64,000 bases of DNA. Origin: Ornithinibacillus scapharcae TW25. GTDB taxonomy: Bacteria; Bacillota; Bacilli; Bacillales; Amphibacillaceae. The translations under genes were made by a program, and so were the position numbers. Positions 27,138 to 35,430 of the stretch are shown here, piece after piece. The stretch's first letter is position 1; each line of letters begins with the position of its first letter. A model generated the notes under the pieces. That model was not told the origin of the DNA, ran no database searches, and worked only from the letters and a program-made list of their open reading frames with translations. The DNA lies in contig NZ_AEWH01000024.1 of NCBI RefSeq assembly GCF_000190475.1, forward strand, positions 62,001 through 126,000, written 5' to 3'.

Positions 27138-27234
27138 AAGAAAAATTCTTATAACTAGATTTCTAGTTTTATGTATATTTAAGAAAATAGAGGTAATACT
27201 CTTATTAAGAACTTAATCCCCCCATTTTTGTGAG

Positions 27235-27272
27235 AACACGAATTACGAGATTTTCGTAATTCGTGTTTTTTT
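27235..27272 (+). terminator. Terminator of the pspA operon
   Basis: A 14-bp perfect stem (AACACGAATTACGA with TCGTAATTCGTGTT, 5-base loop) runs into a T tract. A weaker AACTAG/CTAGTT hairpin lies nearer the stop at about 27153-27172. Confidence 0.88.
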
Positions 27273-27325
27273 ACGAAGACCCACCTGGCTTGTCCAGGCC
27301 CAGTCCGTACGTCGTAAAGTGGGCG
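27269..27325 (+). other. Intergenic element with possible pseudoknot
   Basis: TTACGA (27271-27276) can pair with TCGTAA (27312-27317) and CCCAC (27280-27284) with GTGGG (27319-27323); these cross, giving an H-type pseudoknot around a small CTGG/CCAG hairpin. The stretch is GC-richer than its surroundings. No known riboswitch class fits what I see. It could be chance. Confidence 0.3.
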
Positions 27326-27421
27326 ATTTGCACTTTTCTTAAAGATTAGTAAAACTGGAAAATTTACTGTATTATATAAGTTTCTTAATAAATATAGTTG
27401 AATTAGGACGGAGGGGAAGCA

Positions 27422-28315
27422 ATGAATGAATACCAAGCATACATACCATTGCTAGCATCGGCGAAGCGTGTTGTGAAAATTGATAAGGGATTTTCCTTTG
27501 ATCAAAAGTTTGTACTGGATAATCGCTATTTATTGCGAATCTTTGCGGATGAGAATGATGCAAGACGAAGAACGGAATTTGAAACGATTCAGAAGTTACA
27601 TGTATACTCCAAGTATGTACCAGAAGCAATTGAATATGGAAATATTTATGAAAAAAAGGAAGCATTCATGATATTAACGTATCTCCCTGGTGAGGATGCT
27701 GAGGTTTCCCTAAAGAAATTAACAAATGAGGAACAGTATCATGCTGGATACACTGCGGGGGAAGAATTGAAAAAGTTGCATAAATACCCAGCACCAAAAA
27801 ATATCCCTACTTGGTATGAACATAAAAGACAAAAGACAGAAAAGTATTTGGAACAGTTCGAGTCGCTGGAAGTGGATGAAAACGTGAGAGCAATGCTAAC
27901 CTCCTATATACAGGACAATATGGGCCAGATGCAAGGACAGCCAAATATGTTTCAACATGATGATTTTCACCCTTCTAATCTATTAATAAACGATAGGAAG
28001 TTTGGTGGAATAATAGACTTTCAGCGAATGGATTGGGGAGACCCAATTCATGATTTACATAAACTAGGTTTTTTTTCGAGTAGAATTAGTGTTCCGTTTA
28101 CGAGAGGAATAATCGATGGATATCACTCCAAAACAGGTATCGGAAACTTTTGGGAGTTATATTCCCTATACAGTGCCATGCATATTGTAAGTGCGCTTGT
28201 ATGGGGAAAGCAAATGGGAAACTTTGATAAAATGCTTGCTTATTCTCTAGATGTTATTCACGATCATAACCGATTTAATAAAACAATTCCAAGATGGTAT
28301 GAGGTAATCGGGTAA
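27422..28315 (+). CDS. APH-family small-molecule kinase
   Basis: This 297-residue cytosolic protein has the aminoglycoside phosphotransferase fold. The catalytic loop is QHDDFHPSNLL and the metal-binding segment is IIDFQRMDWGDP. The N-lobe shows VVKIDKGFSFDQKF. The family also covers choline, homoserine and fructosamine kinases, so drug resistance is not implied. It stands alone between two terminators. Substrate unknown. Confidence 0.85.
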   Translation: MNEYQAYIPLLASAKRVVKIDKGFSFDQKFVLDNRYLLRIFADENDARRRTEFETIQKLHVYSKYVPEAIEYGNIYEKKEAFMILTYLPGEDAEVSLKKLTNEEQYHAGYTAGEELKKLHKYPAPKNIPTWYEHKRQKTEKYLEQFESLEVDENVRAMLTSYIQDNMGQMQGQPNMFQHDDFHPSNLLINDRKFGGIIDFQRMDWGDPIHDLHKLGFFSSRISVPFTRGIIDGYHSKTGIGNFWELYSLYSAMHIVSALVWGKQMGNFDKMLAYSLDVIHDHNRFNKTIPRWYEVIG

Positions 28316-28321
28316 TTGTAG

Positions 28322-28357
28322 AAAAGGTGATGGAAGTTTTCTTCCATCACCTTTTTT
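28322..28357 (+). terminator. Terminator after the APH-family kinase
   Basis: A long perfect stem (AAAAGGTGATGGAAG with CTTCCATCACCTTTT, TTTT loop) runs into a T tract. Confidence 0.92.
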
Positions 28358-28439
28358 GATAGGAGGATTAAGGATAAAATTTCGTCATTTGCCCATAATA
28401 ATTCCGATAGATTATCACATGTGGTGAGGATGAATTCCG

Positions 28440-28580
28440 ATGAAACAAATGGGAAAAAGCACACAACATAGGAAGACAAATACGATGTACCAAAGCCATG
28501 AAAGGAAATTAGTATGGTTAACCTTTATTGTGGCAGCAATCATGCTCTTATCCATCATCGGCAGAGTAGTAAGCGGATAA
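28440..28580 (+). CDS. Small single-span membrane protein upstream of cydA
   Basis: This 46-residue frame starts at ATG 28440 with GAGGA nine bases upstream and ends at TAA 28578-28580, 13 bases before cydA. The N-terminal half is basic and polar (KSTQHRKTNTMYQSHERK), the C-terminal half is a hydrophobic span (LVWLTFIVAAIMLLSIIG). Tight placement before cydA and a ribosome site support it. It may be an accessory of the bd oxidase, but I recognise no family. Confidence 0.6.
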   Translation: MKQMGKSTQHRKTNTMYQSHERKLVWLTFIVAAIMLLSIIGRVVSG

Positions 28581-28593
28581 AGGAGGGAGACTG

Positions 28594-29934
28594 TTGATTA
28601 ATGAAGAAGCGGTATATTACAGTAGAATCCTAACGGAAACTACGTTATCTTTTCATATTATTTATGCTACCTTAGGGGTAGGAGTACCACTGATGATTAT
28701 GATTGCTCACTGGGTAGGAATAAAGAAGAATGATGAACATTACATATTGCTTGCCAGAAGGTGGACTAGAGGGTTTATCATTACGGTTGCTGTAGGGGTT
28801 GTAACGGGGACAGCAATTGGGTTACAGCTTTCATTACTATGGCCAAATTTCATGGAATTAGCTGGTAATGTTATTGCGTTACCATTGTTCATGGAGACGT
28901 TCGCATTTTTCTTTGAAGCTATATTTCTAGGGATTTATTTGTATACCTGGGATCGTTTTGAAAATCAGCGAAAGCATTTATTACTCTTAATTCCGGTTGC
29001 GATTGGGGCGTCATTTTCAGCAGTGTTTATTACGATTGTGAATGCGTTTATGAATGCACCACAAGGGTTTGATTTAGTGAATGGAGAACTAGTGAATGTT
29101 AATCCAATTAAGGCAATGTTTAACCCTGCAATGCCTACTAAAGTATCACATGTCGTTGGAACAGCTTATATGACGTCAGCGTTTGTTCTTGCCTCTATTG
29201 CAGCATTTCGATTGTTAAAAGGATCGAATCATATTTATCATAAGAAAGCTTTATTTTTAACCATGAAGGTAGGGCTGATTTTTTCTATAACATCATTAAT
29301 TGTTGGTGATTTATCTGGGAAGTACTTGGCAGAGTATCAGCCCGAAAAGCTGGCGGCAGCAGAATGGCATTTTGAAACAAGTGAAAATGCAGAGCTTATC
29401 CTATTCGGAATTATGAATGAGGAAGAGGAAATTAAGTATGCATTAAAAATTCCATATGCGTTAAGTATTTTAGCCCATGGTTCGCCAACTGCTGAAGTAA
29501 TTGGGTTAGACCAGTTTGCAGAAGAGGATAGGCCCCCATTGTATATCCATTATCTTTTTAATATCATGGTTGGAATAGGAATGTTAATGATTGTGGTATC
29601 CCTGTTATACATTTTTAGTAGAGCAAGAGGGTGGACTTTTACGGAGACCAAGCCGTATCGGTGGTTAATCGTTCTTGGTGGACCTTTAGCAATTATCGCA
29701 ATCGAAGCAGGTTGGTGGCTAGCAGAGGTTGGTCGACAACCATGGATTCTTCGTGGGATTATGCGTACGGCAGAAGGAGCTACAACAAGTAATGATGTAG
29801 ACTTAATGCTCTTACTATTCTGTGGCTTATATCTAATTCTGGGGATTGGATCGGTTGTTGTGTTGAGTAGAATGTTTCGGAGGAATCCAGTCGAACGTGA
29901 ACTGATGGAACGAAAAGGGGATGTGCAAACATGA
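28594..29934 (+). CDS. cydA: Cytochrome bd-type quinol oxidase subunit I
   Basis: This 446-residue membrane protein carries the heme-bearing subunit pattern: early SFHIIYATLGVGVPLMI with the heme ligand His, GTAIGLQLSLLWPNF, ETFAFFFEAIFLGIYLY with the conserved glutamates, and GWWLAEVGRQPW near the end. It oxidises menaquinol and reduces oxygen with high affinity. The short loop between spans fits the YthA-like/short-Q-loop branch. Start is TTG 28594 behind AAGGAGGGA. It overlaps cydB by four bases. Confidence 0.93.
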   Translation: MINEEAVYYSRILTETTLSFHIIYATLGVGVPLMIMIAHWVGIKKNDEHYILLARRWTRGFIITVAVGVVTGTAIGLQLSLLWPNFMELAGNVIALPLFMETFAFFFEAIFLGIYLYTWDRFENQRKHLLLLIPVAIGASFSAVFITIVNAFMNAPQGFDLVNGELVNVNPIKAMFNPAMPTKVSHVVGTAYMTSAFVLASIAAFRLLKGSNHIYHKKALFLTMKVGLIFSITSLIVGDLSGKYLAEYQPEKLAAAEWHFETSENAELILFGIMNEEEEIKYALKIPYALSILAHGSPTAEVIGLDQFAEEDRPPLYIHYLFNIMVGIGMLMIVVSLLYIFSRARGWTFTETKPYRWLIVLGGPLAIIAIEAGWWLAEVGRQPWILRGIMRTAEGATTSNDVDLMLLLFCGLYLILGIGSVVVLSRMFRRNPVERELMERKGDVQT

Positions 29935-30962
29935 TTATCAATCTAGAGATAATTGGGATTATCGTACTCTGGACATTTCTATTCGGGTATATCATTGTTG
30001 CATCCATTGATTTTGGGGCTGGTTTCTTTAATGCCTATGGTATTTTTACGAAAAGGCAGCATATCCTAACGAAAATTATTCAACGATATTTATCACCTGT
30101 TTGGGAAGTAACGAATGTGTTCTTAGTTTTTTTCTTTGTTGGGATGGTAGGATTCTTCCCGAGTACTGCGTTTTATTATGGAACCACCCTATTAGTTCCG
30201 GTTAGTATCGCTGTTATCTTACTAGGAATCCGTGGTTCTTATTATGCATTTGAAACGTACGGAGCGCGTTCACATAAAGGATATGCTTTTATGTATGGTT
30301 TGTCCGGTTTATTGCTACCAGCAGCACTTTCCATTGTACTCACCATTTCTGAAGGCGGTTTTGTTTCCATGGTGAATGGGAATCCGGTACTCGATTATTG
30401 GGCATTGTTTACTAGTCCTTTAACATGGAGTATTGTTGTGTTGAGTCTGTCTGCGGTTCTATATATATCAGCTGTATTTTTAACATGGTATGCGGATAAA
30501 GCAAATGATACACCTGCGACTGAATTGCTTCGTCGTTATGCATTAATTTGGTCTCTGCCTACTATCATTACAGCAGGAGGAATCATTTACGAGTTAAGGT
30601 CTCATAATGCAGAGCATTACGAGCGAATCCTATCATTATGGTGGATGTTTTTAATCTCAGCTGTTTTATTTATTGGAACAGTATGGCTCCTTTGGAGGCG
30701 AAAACATTACGGTGTAGCCTTTAGTTTGCTCATTGGTCAATTTGCTTTTGCATTCTATGGGTATGGCATATCACATTACCCTTATTTACTTTATCCACAC
30801 CTTACGTTATACGATAGCTTTACGAATGAGGCAATGGCAGTTTCCTTGATTATTGCATTCATTGCAGGATTGGCCTTGCTAATTCCATCACTTTATTTAT
30901 TGTTGAGACTCTTCTTGTTTAATAAAGATTATGTTAGTGGAAAATCAGATCATGAACATTGA
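29931..30962 (+). CDS. cydB: Cytochrome bd-type quinol oxidase subunit II
   Basis: This 343-residue protein with about eight spans shows the CydB pattern, including ASIDFGAGFFNAYGIF near the start and PVWEVTNVFLVFFFVGMVGFFP. It partners CydA. ATGA overlap with cydA indicates translational coupling, and a 35-residue gene follows 11 bases after its stop. Confidence 0.92.
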   Translation: MIINLEIIGIIVLWTFLFGYIIVASIDFGAGFFNAYGIFTKRQHILTKIIQRYLSPVWEVTNVFLVFFFVGMVGFFPSTAFYYGTTLLVPVSIAVILLGIRGSYYAFETYGARSHKGYAFMYGLSGLLLPAALSIVLTISEGGFVSMVNGNPVLDYWALFTSPLTWSIVVLSLSAVLYISAVFLTWYADKANDTPATELLRRYALIWSLPTIITAGGIIYELRSHNAEHYERILSLWWMFLISAVLFIGTVWLLWRRKHYGVAFSLLIGQFAFAFYGYGISHYPYLLYPHLTLYDSFTNEAMAVSLIIAFIAGLALLIPSLYLLLRLFLFNKDYVSGKSDHEH

Positions 30963-30973
30963 GGTGAAGTACG

Positions 30974-31081
30974 GTGGATGAATTTTTAATCTTTGTAGCA
31001 CCGTTTTTGATAATTATTACTGGGATAGTTGTGTCTTTCTGGTGGGTGTTAAAGGACGAGGTTGTTCGTAGGGAAGAATAA
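30974..31081 (+). CDS. cydS: CydS-like small subunit of cytochrome bd oxidase
   Basis: This 35-residue protein starts at GTG 30974 behind GAGGTGAA and ends at TAA 31079-31081. It reads (M)DEFLIFVAPFLIIITG, then IVVSFWWVLKDEVVRREE: one span followed by a charged tail. The pattern FLI..AP....V..FW..LKD resembles the CydS subunit known from the Geobacillus bd oxidase structure, and it follows cydB directly. This is recalled similarity, not an alignment. Confidence 0.75.
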   Translation: MDEFLIFVAPFLIIITGIVVSFWWVLKDEVVRREE

Positions 31082-31088
31082 TATTATC

Positions 31089-31117
31089 TTGACAAATAGA
31101 AAAGTTCTGTATATAGT
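31089..31117 (+). promoter_or_regulatory. Sigma-A promoter of the lysine-riboswitch transcript
   Basis: TTGACA (31089-31094), 17 bp, TATAGT (31112-31117): a near-consensus promoter about 33 bases before the aptamer. Confidence 0.8.
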
Positions 31118-31149
31118 AAATATAATTTCATATTGAACCTTGTCATTCG

Positions 31150-31322
31150 ATGAGGTAGAGGTGCGAGTAATATGAGTAAGCAATCGGAGTATGACATCGA
31201 TGAGGATTGCCAAAAGGATTATTTGCCGAAGCGTACTGAAGGTCAACTTCATTATTGCTGGTGTGTCTTCTGAATAAGGGGCATACTGTCATGCGTGTTT
31301 TAAAGCATGGAGAACTACTGAT
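31150..31322 (+). promoter_or_regulatory. Lysine riboswitch (L-box) aptamer
   Basis: The leader contains the L-box landmarks in order: GGTAGAGGTGCGAG at the 5' side of P1, GCCAAAAGG, TTTGCCGAAGCG, TATTGCTGG, TGAATAAGG, TACTGTCATGCG and TGGAGAACTACTG closing P1. These match the lysC leader pattern of Bacillus subtilis. Lysine binding favours a downstream terminator and turns expression off. It controls the YfcC-family transporter gene at 31508, which links that protein to lysine. Confidence 0.93.
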
Positions 31323-31351
31323 CAGGATGGAGGATAACGTATTGTGTTTAT

Positions 31352-31388
31352 AAGCAATGGTAGGTTATTTTCCTATCGTTGCTTTTTG
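31352..31388 (+). terminator. Terminator of the lysine riboswitch
   Basis: A 13-bp stem (AAGCAATGGTAGG with CCTATCGTTGCTT, one G-T pair) followed by TTTTTG lies between the aptamer and the transporter gene, as in other L-box leaders. Confidence 0.88.
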
Positions 31389-31507
31389 TGTTTTTATAGG
31401 TTATGAATCATCATACTCCTATACTTATACATAAGCCTCATATACTACATCATCCCCTTGTTTAGGTTTTCTCTATGCACATCTTATAAAAAAAAAGGAA
31501 GTGCATC

Positions 31508-32908
31508 ATGAGTACAGAAACAGTAAAACCTCGTAAAAAATTTGAATTTCCACATGGGTTTGTTATTTTATTTGCCTTAATGATTATTACTGCGTTGGTT
31601 ACCTATGTAATCCCAGCCGGAGAATATGAACGAACTACCGATGAAAATGGGCGTTCTATTGTGGTGGATGGAACCTATCAAACTATTGATTCCAATCCTA
31701 CAGGCTTCTTAGATTTATTTGATGCCGTACATATTGGAATGGTCAATGCATCCGAAATTATCTTCTTTATATTTATCGTTGGAGGAGCTTTTGGCATTCT
31801 AGGAGCAACGAATACGATTGAAGCAGCCTTTGGTTCACTGACTAGAAAATTAGCCGGTAAAGAGTTACTGCTAATCCCTGTTATCATGCTGTTCTTTGCT
31901 ATTTGTGGTGGAACTTGGGGAATGGCAGAGGAAGTAATTCCATTTATTTTGATTGCTATTCCACTAGCTATTCGAATGGGCTTTGATTCCATGACTGGTA
32001 CTGCGATGATATTAGCCAGTGTTTATGCAGGATTTGGCTCGGCTTTCATGAATCCATTTACAGTAGGAGTCGCACAGGGCATTGCCGGTTTACCTACGTT
32101 TTCGGGAATGGGAGTTCGTTTTGTATTCTGGTTCATTTTTGTCGGAGTTACGATTTTATATGTCATGCTTTATGCTAGAAAAGTAAAGAAGGATCCGACG
32201 AAAAGCTTAATGTATGAAGAGGATTTAAAACGTGAGCGTAATCCAGAGATAAATGAACAACAAACGTTAACGAAAAGACAAATGGTGATTTTAGCGGTAC
32301 TTGCTTTAACCATTGTTGCATTAGCATTAGGTGTTATATTAGAAGGTTGGTATGTTACCGAAATAGCTTCATTATTCCTCATCATGGGGATTGTTGTTGG
32401 AGTTATTAATAAAATGAAAGTGAATCAAATTGCCAACGCCTTTGTAAAAGGCTGTGAGGAAATGGTAATGGGTGCATTAATTGTAGGGTTTGCATATGGA
32501 ATACTCGTGTTATTACAAAACTCTAGTACAATTGATACGATTCTATTCTATGTTTCAGGTTTAGTAGCGGAATTGCCGTCTTATCTTTCTGCACTTGGTA
32601 TGTATGTTGTGCAAAGTCTATTAAACTTCATTGTTCCATCTGGAAGTGGTCAAGCAGCAATTAGTATGCCAATTATGGCACCACTTGGTGACTTAGTTGG
32701 AGTCGATCGACAAACTGCTGTTCTAGCATTTCAGTATGGGGACGGAATATCGAATATATTAACCCCAACAGCTGGAGTGTTAATGGCATCATTAGCACTA
32801 GCTAAAATCCCATGGATCAAGTGGGTGAAATGGGCTTTACCATTAATTCTTATCCAATATGCATTAGGTGCTATCTTCATTACTGTAGCTCATATGTTTA
32901 TTTGGTAG
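31508..32908 (+). CDS. YfcC-family (DcuC-type) transporter under lysine control
   Basis: This 466-residue protein has about twelve membrane spans. Family blocks include FPHGFVILFALMIITALVTY, IPAGEYER, CGGTWGMAEEVIPF and FIVPSGSGQAAISMPIMAPL. YfcC members are basic-amino-acid antiporter-like or dicarboxylate-like carriers with poorly known substrates. The lysine riboswitch in its leader points to uptake of lysine or a lysine derivative. An M20 amidohydrolase gene lies downstream, across a 480-bp repeat array, which raises the option of an acylated substrate; this last step is inference. Confidence 0.88.
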   Translation: MSTETVKPRKKFEFPHGFVILFALMIITALVTYVIPAGEYERTTDENGRSIVVDGTYQTIDSNPTGFLDLFDAVHIGMVNASEIIFFIFIVGGAFGILGATNTIEAAFGSLTRKLAGKELLLIPVIMLFFAICGGTWGMAEEVIPFILIAIPLAIRMGFDSMTGTAMILASVYAGFGSAFMNPFTVGVAQGIAGLPTFSGMGVRFVFWFIFVGVTILYVMLYARKVKKDPTKSLMYEEDLKRERNPEINEQQTLTKRQMVILAVLALTIVALALGVILEGWYVTEIASLFLIMGIVVGVINKMKVNQIANAFVKGCEEMVMGALIVGFAYGILVLLQNSSTIDTILFYVSGLVAELPSYLSALGMYVVQSLLNFIVPSGSGQAAISMPIMAPLGDLVGVDRQTAVLAFQYGDGISNILTPTAGVLMASLALAKIPWIKWVKWALPLILIQYALGAIFITVAHMFIW

Positions 32909-32921
32909 GATAGTAGGGATA

Positions 32922-33402
32922 GGTCACGCGAGAAGCGATGCATTTCGCGCCGAGTGTATAGAAGTGACGCGGAAATTTTATATAGTTACGCGAGAAGTCA
33001 TGAAACTTACGCGGGATTATGGTTCTAGCGCAACTTGGTTACTGGTTCGCGCGGAAATATCTTAATCTGGCGCGACTTGGGAACAGCTCGCGTTAGAATT
33101 CATTATGCTAGCGCAACAAAATGCATATCTCGATTGAGATTATCCTTTGGTCGCGCTGGTTACAAAGAGTATAGGGTGAAAGAAAGAAAAGTTACGCCAG
33201 ATGTTAGTATACAACGCGAGATTAATATGAACTCGCGCGCAGGATTAACAAACTTACGCGAGAAAATGGGGCTGCGCGACCACGACCAATACTCGCCTAA
33301 CATAATATTAGGTCGGCGTGACGTAGTTCCAGACACGCGTGATATAGTTCCAAGTTCGCGCGAGATTCCTGTCATGCCTGCGCGTCCATAACTCGTGCGA
33401 TT
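32922..33402. repeat. Array 3: about 23 phased GC-rich cores with about 20.5-bp spacing
   Basis: Cores of the type TCGCGCGA, TTACGCGA, TAGCGCAA and TGACGCGG lie at 32925, 32946, 32966, 32987, 33008, 33027, 33048, 33069, 33089, 33110, 33131, 33152, (33173 lost), 33193, 33213, 33234, 33255, 33274, 33294, 33314, 33336, 33357, 33379 and 33394. The interval from 32925 to 33314 averages 20.47 bp over 19 steps. Unlike array 1, the bases between cores show no repeat, so spacing is kept while sequence is not. It lies between the YfcC-type gene and the M20 gene, on one strand. Confidence 0.88.
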
Positions 33403-33471
33403 AGCCTATACTGATACAACTGATGTGTACATTAACTAAAAACAACCTAGAAAAAACGGAGGAATTCAAAG

Positions 33472-34638
33472 ATGTTAGAAACTATATTTACAAGATTAGA
33501 AGAAATTTATCCTGAGTTAGTTGAAATCCGCAGGGATTTTCATATGTATCCAGAATTATCTCATCACGAGGTGAGAACGCCTAAGAAAATTGCGGATTAT
33601 TTGAGTCAGCTTGGAATAGAGGTAAGGACTGAGGTTGGTGGAAGAGGAGTTGTAGGAACGTTAGAAGGTGGTAAACCTGGTAAAACGATAGCGTTGCGTG
33701 CGGACTTTGATGCACTACCTATTCAAGAGGAAACGAATGTACCTTATCAATCTACTGTTCCTGGCGTGATGCATGCATGTGGGCATGACCTACATACAGC
33801 TGCACTTCTAGGTGTTGCGAAAGTGTTAAGTGAAGTGAGAGAACATATACCTGGAACAATAAAATTTATTCACCAATTTGCCGAAGAAGCTACGCCAGGT
33901 GGTGCAAAGCCTATGATTGAGGATGGTTGCTTAGATGGCGTTGATCTCATTTATGGTGCACATGTTATGTCTACAGAAGAGTTTGGAACAGTTAGTGTGA
34001 AAGAAGGATATGCCTCCTCTGCACAAGATGATTTTAATATTGTGATTTATGGTAAAGGTGGACATGGTTCTGAGCCACATTTAACGGTTGACCCAATTGT
34101 TACGGGAAGTCAATTAGTAGTGAATCTTCAACAAATCGTCAGCCGAAGAGTGAGTCCATTACAAGCTGCTGCTTTAACAGTTGGTTCTTTTGTAAGTGGC
34201 GAGGCGAATAATATTATTCCAGATAAAGCGGTTATAAAAGGAACCGTGCGTACATTTGATGAAGAGGCTCGTTCGATTATTGAGGAAGCTATAGAAGCTG
34301 TAACAAAATCAACTTGCACAGCAAATGGAGCACAAGTTGAATATGAGTATGTGAAAGACTGTCCATCCATCTACAATGATCCTAACGAAACCAAATATGT
34401 GGAGGAAGTTGCTAAGGAATTATTTGGAGAAAAGAATCTGATAACTGGAGTTCCGATGATGGGAAGTGAGGATTTTGCTTTTTATCAAAAAGAAATTCCT
34501 GGTGTATATTTTATCGTAGGTGGTAAAAATACGGAGTTACATGCAGATTATCCCCATCATCATCCGAAATTTAATGTGGACGAGCGTGCGATTATTAATA
34601 TTGGTAAGATGTTCATTCGTTTAGTAATGGGAAAATAG
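33472..34638 (+). CDS. M20-family amidohydrolase (aminoacylase type)
   Basis: This 388-residue metal-dependent hydrolase has the M20D pattern: RRDFHMYPELSHHE, ALRADFDALPIQEE, HACGHDLHTAALLG, EEATPGGAKPMIEDG and the dimerisation domain, then MGSEDFAFYQKEIPG with the final His-rich HADYPHHHPKF. Relatives remove N-acyl groups from amino acids (N-acetyl-DAP, hippurate, acyl-amino acids). It lies 563 bp after the lysine-riboswitch transporter gene, so an acyl-lysine or acyl-diaminopimelate substrate is a reasonable inference. Ribosome site GGAGG precedes the ATG. Confidence 0.9.
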   Translation: MLETIFTRLEEIYPELVEIRRDFHMYPELSHHEVRTPKKIADYLSQLGIEVRTEVGGRGVVGTLEGGKPGKTIALRADFDALPIQEETNVPYQSTVPGVMHACGHDLHTAALLGVAKVLSEVREHIPGTIKFIHQFAEEATPGGAKPMIEDGCLDGVDLIYGAHVMSTEEFGTVSVKEGYASSAQDDFNIVIYGKGGHGSEPHLTVDPIVTGSQLVVNLQQIVSRRVSPLQAAALTVGSFVSGEANNIIPDKAVIKGTVRTFDEEARSIIEEAIEAVTKSTCTANGAQVEYEYVKDCPSIYNDPNETKYVEEVAKELFGEKNLITGVPMMGSEDFAFYQKEIPGVYFIVGGKNTELHADYPHHHPKFNVDERAIINIGKMFIRLVMGK

Positions 34639-34644
34639 ATACAT

Positions 34645-34681
34645 AAGAAAACTCGCTTCCAACGGAAAGCGAGTTTTCTTA
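34645..34681. terminator. Terminator between M20 and SRPBCC genes
   Basis: A 14-bp perfect stem (AAGAAAACTCGCTT with AAGCGAGTTTTCTT), T-rich on both strands, lies between convergent genes. Confidence 0.88.
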
Positions 34682-34727
34682 TCCTGTTTTAAAAAAGTCA
34701 GGACAAGCTCCGACTTTTATATACTTG

Positions 34728-35201
34728 TTAATCTTCAAAATCTCTCAATTCAACATAATCCTTCAATGCTTGTATCTGTTCTTCATAAACGTACTTACCA
34801 AGACCGCCAAAAAGCTTCGTTAGGATACGATAATAAGTATTTTTAGGAATTATGCTGGATTCCATTACCAGTCTTGTTCCATCATATTCTCTCGTTAAAA
34901 AGTATCTAGTATAACTAGTCCCTTCTTTAGAATCGGAAACCATAATAATTTTATTCGGTGGTTCGAATTCTAATAGTTCCACTTCAACAGAAATCTTTTT
35001 TCTACCAAACTGTTGGACCGAAATAAACTTCGATCCGGGAGTGTTCTTCTTCGTCTCATTTTCATAAATATTTTCAATCATATAGTCATTCCAAAGCTTT
35101 ATCTTTTCATCATCATCTACATAATCAAATACTACTTCAATAGGTGCGTCAATAAATTCTTCTAAACGAAATAATAACTTTTCTTCCATCATCAAACCCA
35201 T
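34728..35201 (-). CDS. SRPBCC-superfamily protein
   Basis: This protein of up to 157 residues has the START/polyketide-cyclase-like pattern: EEFIDAPIEVVFDYVDDDEKIKLWNDY at the start, a beta sheet core and a long C-terminal helix (FGGLGKYVYEEQIQALKDYVE). Such proteins bind hydrophobic ligands in a cavity. The start is uncertain among ATGs at 35201, 35192 and 35189. It is monocistronic, with no informative neighbours. Confidence 0.8.
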   Translation of the reverse strand: MGLMMEEKLLFRLEEFIDAPIEVVFDYVDDDEKIKLWNDYMIENIYENETKKNTPGSKFISVQQFGRKKISVEVELLEFEPPNKIIMVSDSKEGTSYTRYFLTREYDGTRLVMESSIIPKNTYYRILTKLFGGLGKYVYEEQIQALKDYVELRDFED

Positions 35202-35357
35202 CTTTCCCGAAAATAGTAAACTCGCATACTATTATACATTTTTTTCCTACTAAATGTCGAACTCTATTTATATGGTAGATTTTCTTCTTTGATTATCATT
35301 ATAAATAGAGCAAAAAATAGGAATGGAATATTCCGCCCTAGAATATAGTGTACTAGA

Positions 35358-35402
35358 GAAATTGGTCCATGCTCTCTACTCGGAATGATAAGCCAATTTT
35401 CC
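35358..35402 (+). promoter_or_regulatory. Possible terminator in the glpF leader
   Basis: AAATTGG (35359-35365) pairs with CCAATTT (35393-35399), closing a loop with an inner TCC/GGA pair, followed by TTCC. Position just before glpF suggests an antitermination leader of the GlpP kind known in Bacillus subtilis. The T tract is weak. Confidence 0.4.
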
Positions 35403-35430
35403 TAAATTATGAGTGAAGGGGTGTTTAGTG

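Noticed and set aside
27422-28315. Antibiotic resistance gene (aminoglycoside phosphotransferase)
   Set aside because: The fold is right, but the family includes many metabolic kinases and nothing around it suggests resistance or mobility.
33035-33391. 118-codon open frame over array 3
   Set aside because: Composition follows the repeat cores, the start lies inside the array and no family is recognisable.
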